Shown here one piece after another: positions 26,557 to 34,798 of a stretch of DNA of 64,000 bases; within the stretch, counting starts at the first letter, position 1; each line of letters opens with the position of its first letter. Origin of the DNA: Curtobacterium sp. GC_Cur_3 (lineage in GTDB: Bacteria > Actinomycetota > Actinomycetes > Actinomycetales > Microbacteriaceae); assembly GCF_026544205.1 (NCBI RefSeq), contig NZ_JALNUI010000006.1:85307-149306 (forward strand). Direction: 5' to 3'. The notes beneath the pieces were generated by a model, which made no database searches, was not told the origin of the DNA, and saw only the letters and a list, made by a program, of their open reading frames with translations. A program made the translations under genes and the position numbers.

Positions 26557-28134
26557 ATGATGCACAAGACCTGCAGGCCGACCGTCCGCACCACAGCGGC
26601 CGTCGGCACCGTCGTCGCGATGATCGCGATGTCGTCCGCGTTCGGAGTCGGAGCGACCGCAGCCGTCGCCGACGACACCGCCGGAACACCAGCCACGAGC
26701 CCGACCACGGCACCGGCGGCGGCCGCGACCTCGGCGTCCGAGCCGGCACCCGACACCGCCGCTGTCCCTGCCGCGGCGCCGACGCCGACGGACGAACCGC
26801 TCGCCGACCCGAGCGCGGCACCGACGGACGGCACGACGCCGACCGACGGTTCGACCCCGACTCCGGATCCGACCGCCGACGTCCCGACGCCGACCGACAC
26901 CGCGCCGACCGCCACCACCACACCGACGACCGCACCCGCGGCGCCCACCGCTCCCGCCGCGTCCGCCCCGGGTGACGCAGCCCCGCAGGCCGTCGCGCCT
27001 GCGGCCACGCCGGCCGGCACCGTGACCGTCACCGGGACGGCCACCACCTGGCACACCCTCCGCGCCGTGACCGCAGGGTGGCCGGCCGGCACGACCTTCA
27101 CGTACCAGTGGACGCTCTCCGGGCCCGTCATCGGCACCCGCGTCATCGAGGGCGCCACGAGCGACACCTACGTCCTCGGTCACCCGGACGCGACGAGCAA
27201 CCTCACCGTCGCCGTCACGGGGACCGCACCCGCGCAGGAGCCGACGACGGTCACGAGCACTCCCGTCGCCGTGGGCTTCAACGACGAGACGACGTTCACC
27301 GGCGCCGACGACCTCGAGCTCGACGCCTCCGCTGGCCAGCAGCTGTCCGTCCCGATCCAGGCGCTGACCGGCGACCAGGGCGGGCTGCGGTACGGCGTGG
27401 GCAGCAGCGCCTTCGGGCCGATCGACCCCGGTGTCCTGCCCGCGGGGCTGACGCTGTCGAGCGACGGCGTGCTCTCCGGCTCGACCACCGAGGCCCGGAC
27501 CGTCGACTTCTGGGTGCTCGTCCGGACGTCGCAGCAGCCCGAGGGCGCTCCGGGTCGGCACGTGCAGCTCCGGGTCGGTCTCGCCACGGAGTTCCAGCTC
27601 GTGGCCGGGGTCACCAGCAACACCCCCGGCGACTACGACTTCTGGTCGGTCGCCGCCGACGGCACCACGCGGTTCGAGAGCAACCCGGAGGGGCCGTCCA
27701 CCGACCCGTCCCGTCCGCTGACCTCGACCGTGGGCAAGGGCATCACCGTGAACGCCGGACGAGTGGACCGGTACGGCAACCGCGAGCCGTACGCCGTGAT
27801 CGACAACGACTGGACGTCCTCCGTGGCGACCGATCAACTCGGCAAGTACGACCCGGGCACCGCTGTGACCTTCGCCGAACCCGGCAACCACGTCCTCACG
27901 GGCACGACCGTCGACGGGCGGACCATCAGCTTCACGGTGCGCGTCGACCCGGTCAGCGCTGCGACCACCACGCCGACGGCGACGGGCACCGGCACCGGCA
28001 CCGGCACCGCCAAGCCGGTCGGCCAGCTCGCCTTCACCGGCGCGGACACGACGGGCCCCCTCGCCTGGGCGCTCGGACTGCTCGCCTCCGGCGCAGCCCT
28101 GCTCCTCGTGCGTCTGCGGCGTCGACGCGCCTGA
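26557..28134 (+). CDS. LAXTG-anchored surface protein 2
   Basis: A 525-residue paralogue of the preceding gene. Signal peptide and promoter are nearly identical to copy 1. The stalk (Pro/Thr/Ala/Asp-rich) and the beta-rich body diverge, but keep the scheme AGTVTVTGTATTWHTLRAVTAGWPAG, LTLSSDGVLSGST and a C-terminal domain. The end is a Thr/Gly linker, LAFTG, a hydrophobic stretch and RLRRRR, an LAXTG sortase signal. It is probably a wall-attached adhesin-like or structural protein. Confidence 0.85.
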   Translation: MMHKTCRPTVRTTAAVGTVVAMIAMSSAFGVGATAAVADDTAGTPATSPTTAPAAAATSASEPAPDTAAVPAAAPTPTDEPLADPSAAPTDGTTPTDGSTPTPDPTADVPTPTDTAPTATTTPTTAPAAPTAPAASAPGDAAPQAVAPAATPAGTVTVTGTATTWHTLRAVTAGWPAGTTFTYQWTLSGPVIGTRVIEGATSDTYVLGHPDATSNLTVAVTGTAPAQEPTTVTSTPVAVGFNDETTFTGADDLELDASAGQQLSVPIQALTGDQGGLRYGVGSSAFGPIDPGVLPAGLTLSSDGVLSGSTTEARTVDFWVLVRTSQQPEGAPGRHVQLRVGLATEFQLVAGVTSNTPGDYDFWSVAADGTTRFESNPEGPSTDPSRPLTSTVGKGITVNAGRVDRYGNREPYAVIDNDWTSSVATDQLGKYDPGTAVTFAEPGNHVLTGTTVDGRTISFTVRVDPVSAATTTPTATGTGTGTGTAKPVGQLAFTGADTTGPLAWALGLLASGAALLLVRLRRRRA

Positions 28135-28147
28135 CCGGCGACCTGAC

Positions 28148-28184
28148 GACGAGGGGCGTGTCCACACCGGGCACGCCCCTCGTC
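28148..28184 (+). terminator. terminator of surface protein 2
   Basis: GACGAGGGGCGTG and its complement form a 13-bp stem with an 11-base loop, 13 bp after the stop. Confidence 0.75.
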
Positions 28185-28377
28185 CTGTCCTGACAGAGCA
28201 CCTGACCGACGACCCGGCTGCGTGCGGGAAACCGCACGTCACCCCCAACGCGAGGTACAACACGGTCCGGCGGGTTCCGGACCTCGCGCGTGTACCAATA
28301 CGATCCGAGCACGCCGGGGATTCTCGGCCAACTCTTATGTTCCGGCACCCGACCGGACACGAACACTGGGGGAACCC

Positions 28378-29991
28378 GTGCACCGCAGCACCGCCTTCGT
28401 CCGACGCGCATGCGCCGTCGGCACCGCCACCGCGCTCGTCGGTCTCACGACCGGCTTCGGCGTGATGACCGCGACCACCGCCTTCGCAGCCGAGGGGACC
28501 GCTGCGGACACCGCCGTCACGGCGCCGGCCGTGCCGGGCACCAGCGCGACCGGCACCAGCGCGACCGGCACCGACGCAACCGACCCGAGCCTCCCGACGG
28601 ACGCTGGCACGCCGGCTCCCGCGGGCACCGATGCCGCGACCCCGGCACCGACGGCTGACCCGACCACGGCGCCGACGACTGACCCGACCACGGATGCCCC
28701 GACTGCTCCGATCACCTCGGCCCCGACCGCCGGCCAGGAGCCCACGGCACCGGTGACGATCGCTGCGGCGCCCGCGATCACCATCGACGGCCAGGCGAAG
28801 ATCGGCTCGAAGCTCACTGCCGAGACCGACGGCGGTGTGAAGTACGCCTGGAGCATCGACGGCACCGTCGTCGAGACGCGGAACGTCTACACCCCGACCG
28901 ACGTCGCGCTCATCGGCAAGACCGTCGTCCTGACGATCACAGACGTCATCACCGGCGAGACGAACTCGACCTCGACCACCCCGATCCTGCCGAACCCGGC
29001 GTTCGCGGACGCGACCACCGCCGACGCACCACTCGCGCTGTCCGGCACCGCCGGCACCGCGTTCTCGCACACCTTCGCGGTCACCGGCACGCAGCCCGGT
29101 GACGTCACCTACGCGGTGACCTGGTCGGACCCCGAGCAGGCCGACCCCGAGGACCCGACCTACACGCCCGACCTGCAGCTCCCCGACGGCATCACGCTCG
29201 ACCCGGAGACCGGCGTCCTCTCCGGCACGACCGAGACCGCCAGCTACTACGACTTCGCGATCACCGCGACGAGCCAGGGCGTCTCGACGACCCAGTACGT
29301 CGAGCTCACCGTCGAGGCCGCGGCACCGTTCGGCGTGCAGGTGTTCTCGATGGACAAGGCCGACTTCACGAAGTACGCCATGGGCGACGCGGACGGCACC
29401 TACACCAGCTGGATCATCGACACCGACGGTTCGGTCCTGACCGACGTCACCACGACCACGACCACCGACGACGGCGGCACCTACGACGAGGTCATCACCC
29501 CCGGCGGGACCGTGACCGTCAAGCAGGGCGGCACGCTGATCGTCAACGGCGGCGTCGTCGACCGGTTCGGCAACCAGATCACCGACGACGAGGGCAACGG
29601 CGCGCCGATCGCGATCACGTCGGACGTCGCCTCCGACATCGTGGCCCCCGACCCCGATCTGGGCGACTTCATCAGCGGGTTCTACAACGTCACGTTCCCG
29701 CACGCGTCCACGCACCGTCTGACCGTCTCGTCCGAGGACTTCTCCACGGCGTTCGACGTCTCGGTCGTGCCGACCGCGGTCACCCCGCCGGCAGCGGTCC
29801 CGCCGGTCTCCGCCCCGGTCGCACAGCCGATCGGGACCGTCCCGGCGCACGTCGTCACCACGGCGAAGGTCCACCGCCTCGCCTACACCGGCACGGACTC
29901 CACGAACGCCCTGCCCTGGGCGCTCGCGATGCTCCTCGCCGGTGCCGGCCTGGTCGGCTTCCGCACCCTCCGCCGCCGCGCCCAGCGCTGA
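28378..29991 (+). CDS. LAXTG-anchored surface protein 3
   Basis: A 537-residue third member, more diverged. GTG start after GGGGGA (VHRSTAFVRRACAVGTAT), signal peptide ending near TAFAAEG, a Thr/Pro/Asp-rich stalk (residues about 40-125), then beta-rich modules with ITIDGQAKIGSKLTAET and LPDGITLDPETGVLSGTTE (He_PIG type). It ends in LAYTG, a hydrophobic helix and RTLRRRAQR, so it should also be sorted by a class E sortase. Unlike the other two, the body is clearly acidic. No sortase gene is in this window. Confidence 0.85.
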   Translation: MHRSTAFVRRACAVGTATALVGLTTGFGVMTATTAFAAEGTAADTAVTAPAVPGTSATGTSATGTDATDPSLPTDAGTPAPAGTDAATPAPTADPTTAPTTDPTTDAPTAPITSAPTAGQEPTAPVTIAAAPAITIDGQAKIGSKLTAETDGGVKYAWSIDGTVVETRNVYTPTDVALIGKTVVLTITDVITGETNSTSTTPILPNPAFADATTADAPLALSGTAGTAFSHTFAVTGTQPGDVTYAVTWSDPEQADPEDPTYTPDLQLPDGITLDPETGVLSGTTETASYYDFAITATSQGVSTTQYVELTVEAAAPFGVQVFSMDKADFTKYAMGDADGTYTSWIIDTDGSVLTDVTTTTTTDDGGTYDEVITPGGTVTVKQGGTLIVNGGVVDRFGNQITDDEGNGAPIAITSDVASDIVAPDPDLGDFISGFYNVTFPHASTHRLTVSSEDFSTAFDVSVVPTAVTPPAAVPPVSAPVAQPIGTVPAHVVTTAKVHRLAYTGTDSTNALPWALAMLLAGAGLVGFRTLRRRAQR

Positions 29992-29996
29992 CGGCC

Positions 29997-30038
29997 CCTC
30001 CTGGTCGCGTCGGGTTCCCGCCTGACGCGACCGGGAGG
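29997..30038 (+). terminator. terminator of surface protein 3
   Basis: GGTCGCGTC (30003-30011) pairs with GACGCGACC (30024-30032) and is extended by CCTCC/GGAGG outside, a strong GC hairpin just after the stop. Confidence 0.7.
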
Positions 30039-30133
30039 CCCCTCCCGCGGCCCCGTCCGACCGGTCACCGGTCCGACGGGGCCGTTCTGCGCGTCCCCGG
30101 CCGTCGCCCCGCCCGGTCGGTACCGTTGGCGCC

Positions 30134-30778
30134 ATGCCCACACTGCTGCACATCGACTCCTCGGCCGACCTCGCCCACTCCCGCTCGCGCGCCCTGACCG
30201 CCGCGTTCGCCGACGCCTGGCGCGCACGGGGTCCTGAGTACACGGTGGTTCGCCGCGACCTGCACACCGACCCGCTCCCGCACCTGGAGACCTCGGCGCT
30301 GCACTGGGCCGCCGCGGACCGCACCGACGAGGAGTCCGTCGACCCGCAGGCCGAGGCCCTGCGCCAGGCGGTGATCGACGAGCTCCTCGGTGCCGACGTC
30401 GTCGTGATCGGTGCGCCGCTGTACAACTACACGGTGCCGTCGACCCTCAAGGCCTGGATCGACCGCGTGCACATCCCGGGCGTCCTCGCACCAGCGGCCG
30501 AGGGCGATGCGCAGCCCCTCGCCGGTCGGCCCGTCGTGACCGTCGTCAGCCGCGGCGGGACCTACGACGTCGGCACCCCGACCGAGCACTGGGACCACGG
30601 CTCCCCCGTGCTCGAGATCGTCCTCGGGCGCGCGCTCGGCATGCGCCAGTACCCGATCACCGTGAGCGCCACGCTCTCCGACAGGCTGCCCGCGCTCGCG
30701 CCGATGGCCGACCACGCCGCAGCCGAGTTCCACGATGCGCGGACGACGCTCGAGCGCCTGGCGACGACGCTCGGCTGA
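30134..30778 (+). CDS. azoR: FMN-dependent NADH-azoreductase
   Basis: A 214-residue flavodoxin-like AzoR/AcpD. The N-terminus MPTLLHIDSSADLAHSRSRALTAAF, the FMN loop VVIGAPLYNYTVPSTLKAWIDR and the VVSRGGTYD segment match the family. It reduces azo and quinone compounds in the cytoplasm. TACCGT stands seven bases before the ATG (30121-30126), a leaderless-type promoter. It ends directly against the convergent MBL gene. Confidence 0.9.
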   Translation: MPTLLHIDSSADLAHSRSRALTAAFADAWRARGPEYTVVRRDLHTDPLPHLETSALHWAAADRTDEESVDPQAEALRQAVIDELLGADVVVIGAPLYNYTVPSTLKAWIDRVHIPGVLAPAAEGDAQPLAGRPVVTVVSRGGTYDVGTPTEHWDHGSPVLEIVLGRALGMRQYPITVSATLSDRLPALAPMADHAAAEFHDARTTLERLATTLG

Positions 30779-31828
30779 TCAGGCGAGACGGACCTCGCCG
30801 CGGCGGCCGAGCAGGTCCGCGTGGAAGGCCGTCTGGGTCAGCGCGCTCGCGAGGAGGAAGCCCCGCATCGACGCGATCCCACCGCTGAACGGCACGCGGG
30901 ACGCGACCTCGAACAGCGTCGGGTCCTCCAGCCCGTCGAGGGCCGCGGCGACGTGGGCGCTCCGCTCCTCCCGGTGGCGTGCGAGGGTCCGGGCGCGGGA
31001 CACCACGTCGCGGAACCGGTACTCGTGCCCCGGGCAGACCTCGAGGTCCGCGTACCCGTCGAGCCGCGCCAGGGACGCCAGGTAGTCACCGAGGGGGTTC
31101 GTCGCCGTCCAGCCGCCGAGCCCGAGCCCGGAGTTGATCCGCGGCAGCACGTGGTCGCCGGTGAACAGCAGGCCGTCGGCCTCGTCGACGAAGCACAGGT
31201 GCCCTCCGGTGTGTCCGGGAGTCCACAGCGCCCGGATCGTCCTGCCGGGGATCGGGAGCACGTCGCCGTCGTCGAGCAGCAGGTCGGCCCACGGCGGTTC
31301 AGCGGCGCCGAGCCCGATCTGCCGCCCGGTCCCCCACGCGGCGCTCAGGCCGGCGCGGAACTCCTGCGGCACACCCCACGTGGCGATGTCGGCCTCGTGC
31401 CGTGCGGCGTCCTCGCGCTCGTGGTCCAGCGCGTGCACCTCGAGCGCGTGCATCGCCAAGCGGGCGCCCGAGGCCCGACGGAGCGCCGCGGCCGCCCCGA
31501 GGTGGTCCGCGTGCAGGTGCGTCACGACGACGAGCCCCACGTCCGAGAGCGCACGGCCGATGCTGCCGAGCCCGGCGGTCAGGACGTCGAGCGCACCGTC
31601 GTCGCTCCACCCCGGGTCGATGACCGTGAGCGAGCCGTCCGAGCCCTCGACGACGTAGACGAGCGTCGCGTCGGGCACACCCCCGCGGAACGGGACGGCG
31701 AGCGTCCAGACGCCCGGCCGGACCTCCTCGACGGGCGGCAGCTCAGCCGCGGCGAGCGCTGCGGCCTGCACGGCGCTGATCGGGACGGGTGCCGGGGCAG
31801 CCGGCGGCGGGGACGGACGGGTCGACAC
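30779..31828 (-). CDS. MBL-fold metallo-hydrolase
   Basis: A 349-residue metallo-beta-lactamase-fold protein. Metal motifs are THLHADHLGAAAAL (HxHxDH), TPGHTGGHLCFVDE, GDHVLP and CPGHEY. The C-terminal extension (TLARHREERSAHVAAALDGL...) resembles the helical substrate-binding tail found in thioester- or nucleotide-active MBL proteins. The GTG start has TATGGT six bases upstream. The reaction is not specified. Confidence 0.87.
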   Translation of the reverse strand: MSTRPSPPPAAPAPVPISAVQAAALAAAELPPVEEVRPGVWTLAVPFRGGVPDATLVYVVEGSDGSLTVIDPGWSDDGALDVLTAGLGSIGRALSDVGLVVVTHLHADHLGAAAALRRASGARLAMHALEVHALDHEREDAARHEADIATWGVPQEFRAGLSAAWGTGRQIGLGAAEPPWADLLLDDGDVLPIPGRTIRALWTPGHTGGHLCFVDEADGLLFTGDHVLPRINSGLGLGGWTATNPLGDYLASLARLDGYADLEVCPGHEYRFRDVVSRARTLARHREERSAHVAAALDGLEDPTLFEVASRVPFSGGIASMRGFLLASALTQTAFHADLLGRRGEVRLA

Positions 31829-31979
31829 CCGGCCACCATAACGACCGGACGGCCGACGACGAGCCCGACCCGAGCCTCCAGGCCGGCGATCGCGTCCCGG
31901 AGGGCGTGGACACCTGGCCTCCCCGTCCACCGCGTTCTCCCCACCGGTCCCCCGCTCCACGACCGTTCCACTTCCCGTC

Positions 31980-32031
31980 CGTGACGGATCTGGTCGGCGG
32001 TCCCCGGGAATCGCGAACCCGATCCGTCACG
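31980..32031. repeat. REP-like palindromic element, copy A
   Basis: CGTGACGGATC at 31980-31990 and GATCCGTCACG at 32021-32031 flank a 30-base core that includes GGAATCGCGAACC. Related elements lie at 32100 and 52144. This and copy B occupy the otherwise gene-free stretch 31829-32175. Confidence 0.7.
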
Positions 32032-32057
32032 GCAGAATCCGAACGGGAGCAGGCGGT

Positions 32058-32085
32058 GGCAGGGGCAGGGGCAGGGGCAGGGGCA
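32058..32085. repeat. GGGGCA hexamer minisatellite
   Basis: Four perfect tandem GGGGCA units after a GGCA, lying between the two REP-like elements. Confidence 0.75.
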
Positions 32086-32099
32086 ATCGCGTTTCGTTC

Positions 32100-32155
32100 G
32101 TGACGGATCTGGCCAGCGATCCCCCCGGAATCGCGAACCGAGTCTCGTGTCCGTG
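32100..32155. repeat. REP-like palindromic element, copy B
   Basis: GTGACGGATCTGG, a core with GGAATCGCGAACC, then a degenerate right end (GTCCGTGAC). About 55 bp, 69 bp downstream of copy A, just ahead of the ligase promoter. Confidence 0.65.
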
Positions 32156-32175
32156 ACCGCGGGTAGACAGGACGC

Positions 32176-33219
32176 ATGGAGATCGCACCGATGCTCGCCA
32201 AGGCCGTGCCCGACGTCCCGGACCCCGACAGCGTGAAGGGCGGGCTGCGGTACGAGCCGAAGTGGGATGGCTTCCGCGGGATCGTGACGATCGACGGGGA
32301 CGACGTGGAGATCGGCAGCCGCGGTGCGAAGCCGCTGACCCGGTACTTCCCCGAGCTCGTCGAGGCCTTCCGGGCGCAGTTCGGCGGACACGGTCACCCG
32401 GTCGTGCTCGACGGCGAGGTAATCCTGCGGGCCGGGGATCCGGGGCACGAGAAGCTCGACTGGGAGGCGCTGTCGCAGCGCATCCACCCGGCGGCCTCGC
32501 GGATCGCGAAGCTCAGCGCGGAGACGCCGGCGCAGTTCGTCGCGTTCGACCTGCTCGCCGCCGACGGTGAGGAGCTCGTCGACCTGCCGTTCGACGAGCG
32601 GCGCAGGCGGCTCGAAGCCCTGTCCGACGACTTCGCCGACCCGCTGTTCGTGACGCGGACCACGCTCGACGTGGACGTCGCACGCGGGTGGCTGACGACA
32701 TTCGAGGGCGCCGGGCTCGACGGCGTCGTCGCGAAGCCGCGCAGCCGGGCCTACGAGCCGGGGAAGCGCTCGATGCTCAAGGTCAAGCACCACCGGACCG
32801 CCGACGTCGTCGCGATCGGGTACCGCGTCCACAAGAGCGGCAGCGGGGTCGGTTCGCTGCTCGTCGGGCTGTACGGCGACGACGGCGAGGTCCGGCAGGT
32901 CGGCGGCGTGTCCGCCTTCTCGGACAAGCGCCGGCTCGCCTTGGTCGACGAGCTCGACCCGGTGGTCGTCAAGGACGCGGACGGGAGGCCCGTCACCGGT
33001 GCCGGCGAGAAGTCGCGGTTCTCGTCGGGTCGCGACACGTCCTTCGTCCGGCTGGCGCCGGAGCTGGTGCTGGAGGTCCGGTACGACCAGATGGAGGGCG
33101 ACCGGTTCCGCCACACGGTGCAGTTCGAGCGGTGGCGGCCGGACCGCGAGGCCACCTCGTGCGGGTTCGACCAGCTCGAGGTGCCGGCCGCCTACGACCT
33201 GCGCGACGTCCTGTCCTGA
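32176..33219 (+). CDS. ATP-dependent DNA ligase (LigC / LigD ligase-domain type)
   Basis: A 347-residue ligase. Motif I with the adenylated lysine is YEPKWDGFRG, followed by GSRGAKPLTRYFPEL, VVLDGEVI (motif III), FDLLAADG, LDGVVAKPR (motif IV) and MLKVKHHRTADV (motif V), then an OB fold ending in RFRHTVQFERWRPD. It seals DNA nicks and resembles the stand-alone LigC or the ligase domain of LigD. TAGACA stands six bases before the ATG. The matching polymerase domain is encoded separately at 33691-34710; Ku is not in the window. Confidence 0.92.
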   Translation: MEIAPMLAKAVPDVPDPDSVKGGLRYEPKWDGFRGIVTIDGDDVEIGSRGAKPLTRYFPELVEAFRAQFGGHGHPVVLDGEVILRAGDPGHEKLDWEALSQRIHPAASRIAKLSAETPAQFVAFDLLAADGEELVDLPFDERRRRLEALSDDFADPLFVTRTTLDVDVARGWLTTFEGAGLDGVVAKPRSRAYEPGKRSMLKVKHHRTADVVAIGYRVHKSGSGVGSLLVGLYGDDGEVRQVGGVSAFSDKRRLALVDELDPVVVKDADGRPVTGAGEKSRFSSGRDTSFVRLAPELVLEVRYDQMEGDRFRHTVQFERWRPDREATSCGFDQLEVPAAYDLRDVLS

Positions 33220-33347
33220 GCGCACTTGTCCGTTCTGCGGGCGGACGTGTCCGATAGTCGAAAGTAGTTAGGCGAACTAGTGACTGCGTGGAATGATCGT
33301 CTCCAGCGGCACTCGTCGGGAGTGCCAGCAGATCGGAGCGGATCGAC

Positions 33348-33509
33348 ATGAGCAGTGCAACACTTGTCCGTCACTCGCAGCGCCACCCGTTCAGCGAGCT
33401 GCGTGAGGCTCGTCACCAGCGGGCCCTGCAGATCAGCGCCGTGATCAGCGGCATCGCCGGGGTCACCGCCACCGCGCTCGCCCTCGTCACGATCGGCCTC
33501 GGCGCATGA
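33348..33509 (+). CDS. small membrane peptide (53 aa)
   Basis: MSSATLVRHSQRHPFSELREARHQR followed by one hydrophobic helix (ALQISAVISGIAGVTATALALVTIGLGA). GGAGCG lies seven bases before the ATG. The leader contains an inverted repeat TAGTT-N5-AACTA (33265-33279) and a perfect 7-bp hairpin (33308-33326). Not a known family to me. The next small ORF starts inside its stop codon (ATGA), which supports translation of both. Confidence 0.6.
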   Translation: MSSATLVRHSQRHPFSELREARHQRALQISAVISGIAGVTATALALVTIGLGA

Positions 33510-33646
33510 TCGTCGACGGCATCACCGACGCCCACCGCGGCACCTGGTCCAAGCTCACCCGGCTGCACACCGCCACGGTCGTGCTGCCGATGCACACGAC
33601 GCTGATCGACGCGGTCGACGCACGGCCCGAGGTCCCCGGGGTCTGA
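33506..33646 (+). CDS. small hypothetical protein (46 aa), coupled to the previous ORF
   Basis: Begins at the ATG overlapping the TGA of the preceding ORF (4-bp overlap). The sequence starts MIVDGITDAHRGTWSKL and ends DARPEVPGV. It is soluble in appearance and GC-rich in third positions. Function unknown; the strict coupling suggests the two peptides act together. Confidence 0.5.
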   Translation: MIVDGITDAHRGTWSKLTRLHTATVVLPMHTTLIDAVDARPEVPGV

Positions 33647-33690
33647 GCGCTCGTTCCGCTCAGGCCTCCCCCCGCTGAGGCCTTCTGGGC

Positions 33691-34710
33691 TCAGGCCTTC
33701 TTGGCGCGGGAGGGCTGGACGCGCGGCGGCTCCCCCGGCATCTTCGGGAAGTCCGGCGGGAACGGCAGCTCACCGAGGCCGTTCTCCAGGTCCCGCTCCC
33801 ACCACGCCAGGAGCGGCGCGATCGACGCGGGCTCCGCGCCCATCGCCTCCCACGGGTCCCCGACGGTCGCCAGTCGTTCCGGCATCGTCAGGATCGTGAA
33901 CGTCGTCGGGTCGGCGGCCCGTAGCTCCTCCCACCGCAGCGGCGCGGACACCGAGGCGTGCGGCAGGGCACGCGGACTGTAGGCGCCGGCCATCGTCCGG
34001 TCACGGTTCGCCTGGTTGAAGTCGACGAAGACGCGCTCTCCGCGCTCCTCCTTCCACCAGGCGGTCGTCACCTGGTCGGGCATGCGGCGCTCGAGCTCCC
34101 GTGCGGCGGCGATCACCGCGTGCCGGACGTCGAGGAACTCGTGCTCGGGCTCGATCGGGGCGAACACGTGCAGCCCGCGGTTGCCGCTCGTCTTGATCCA
34201 CGCGGTCAGTCCGACCTCCGCCAGCACGTTCCGGAGTTCCTCGGCCGCGGGCACCGCGTCGTGGAAGTCGGTGCCCGGCTGCGGGTCGAGGTCGATGCGG
34301 AGCTGGTCCGGGTGGTCGCTGTCCGACGCCTTCGAGGCCCACGGGTGGAACACGACGGTGTTCATCTGCGCTGCCCACACCGCCACCGCGGGCTCGTCGA
34401 GCACCAGCTGCGGGTGCTTCCGGGCGCTCGGGTACGTGACCGTCACGGAACGGACGTAGTCGGGGGCGCCCTTCGGCGGGTTCTTCGAGAAGAACTGCTC
34501 GCCGTCGACGCCGCCCGGGAACCGCTGCAGCGACAGGGGCCGGTCGCCGTTCGCCCGGACGAAGGCGTCGCCGACCGTCACCAGGTACTGCGCCAGGTCG
34601 AGCTTCGTGATGCCGGCGTCCGGCCAGAGCACGCGGGATGGACTGCTGATCCGGACCTCCCGGTCGCCGTCGGGCCCGGGTACGGTCAGCGTCGTCGCTT
34701 CGCTCGCCAT
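33691..34710 (-). CDS. LigD-type primase-polymerase (PolDom)
   Basis: A 339-residue archaeo-eukaryotic primase superfamily protein equal to the polymerase domain of bacterial LigD. Marks: VRISSPSRVLWPDAGITKLDLAQYL, PLSLQRFPGGVDGEQFFSKN, LRIDLDPQPG (catalytic Asp pair), TSGNRGLHVFAPI and RVFVDFNQANRDRTMAGAYSPR. It fills gaps and adds nucleotides or ribonucleotides during non-homologous end joining. The ATG at 34710 has TAGGTT seven bases upstream. It faces the ligase gene tail to tail, so the LigD activities are split in two genes. Confidence 0.9.
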   Translation of the reverse strand: MASEATTLTVPGPDGDREVRISSPSRVLWPDAGITKLDLAQYLVTVGDAFVRANGDRPLSLQRFPGGVDGEQFFSKNPPKGAPDYVRSVTVTYPSARKHPQLVLDEPAVAVWAAQMNTVVFHPWASKASDSDHPDQLRIDLDPQPGTDFHDAVPAAEELRNVLAEVGLTAWIKTSGNRGLHVFAPIEPEHEFLDVRHAVIAAARELERRMPDQVTTAWWKEERGERVFVDFNQANRDRTMAGAYSPRALPHASVSAPLRWEELRAADPTTFTILTMPERLATVGDPWEAMGAEPASIAPLLAWWERDLENGLGELPFPPDFPKMPGEPPRVQPSRAKKA

Positions 34711-34798
34711 GCTGGGGAACCTACTCGGCGCTCCGTGTGCGTGCGTCGCGCGGGTGCTCCGTGCGTCCGTCACGCGGGCGGCGCGGCAGGATGGGCGG

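Noticed and set aside
26434..30426. A 1330-codon reading frame on the minus strand opposite the surface protein genes
   Set aside because: It is an antisense shadow of GC-rich coding DNA: Arg/Gly/Val-rich, no domain, and the plus strand has signal peptides, sortase signals and terminators.
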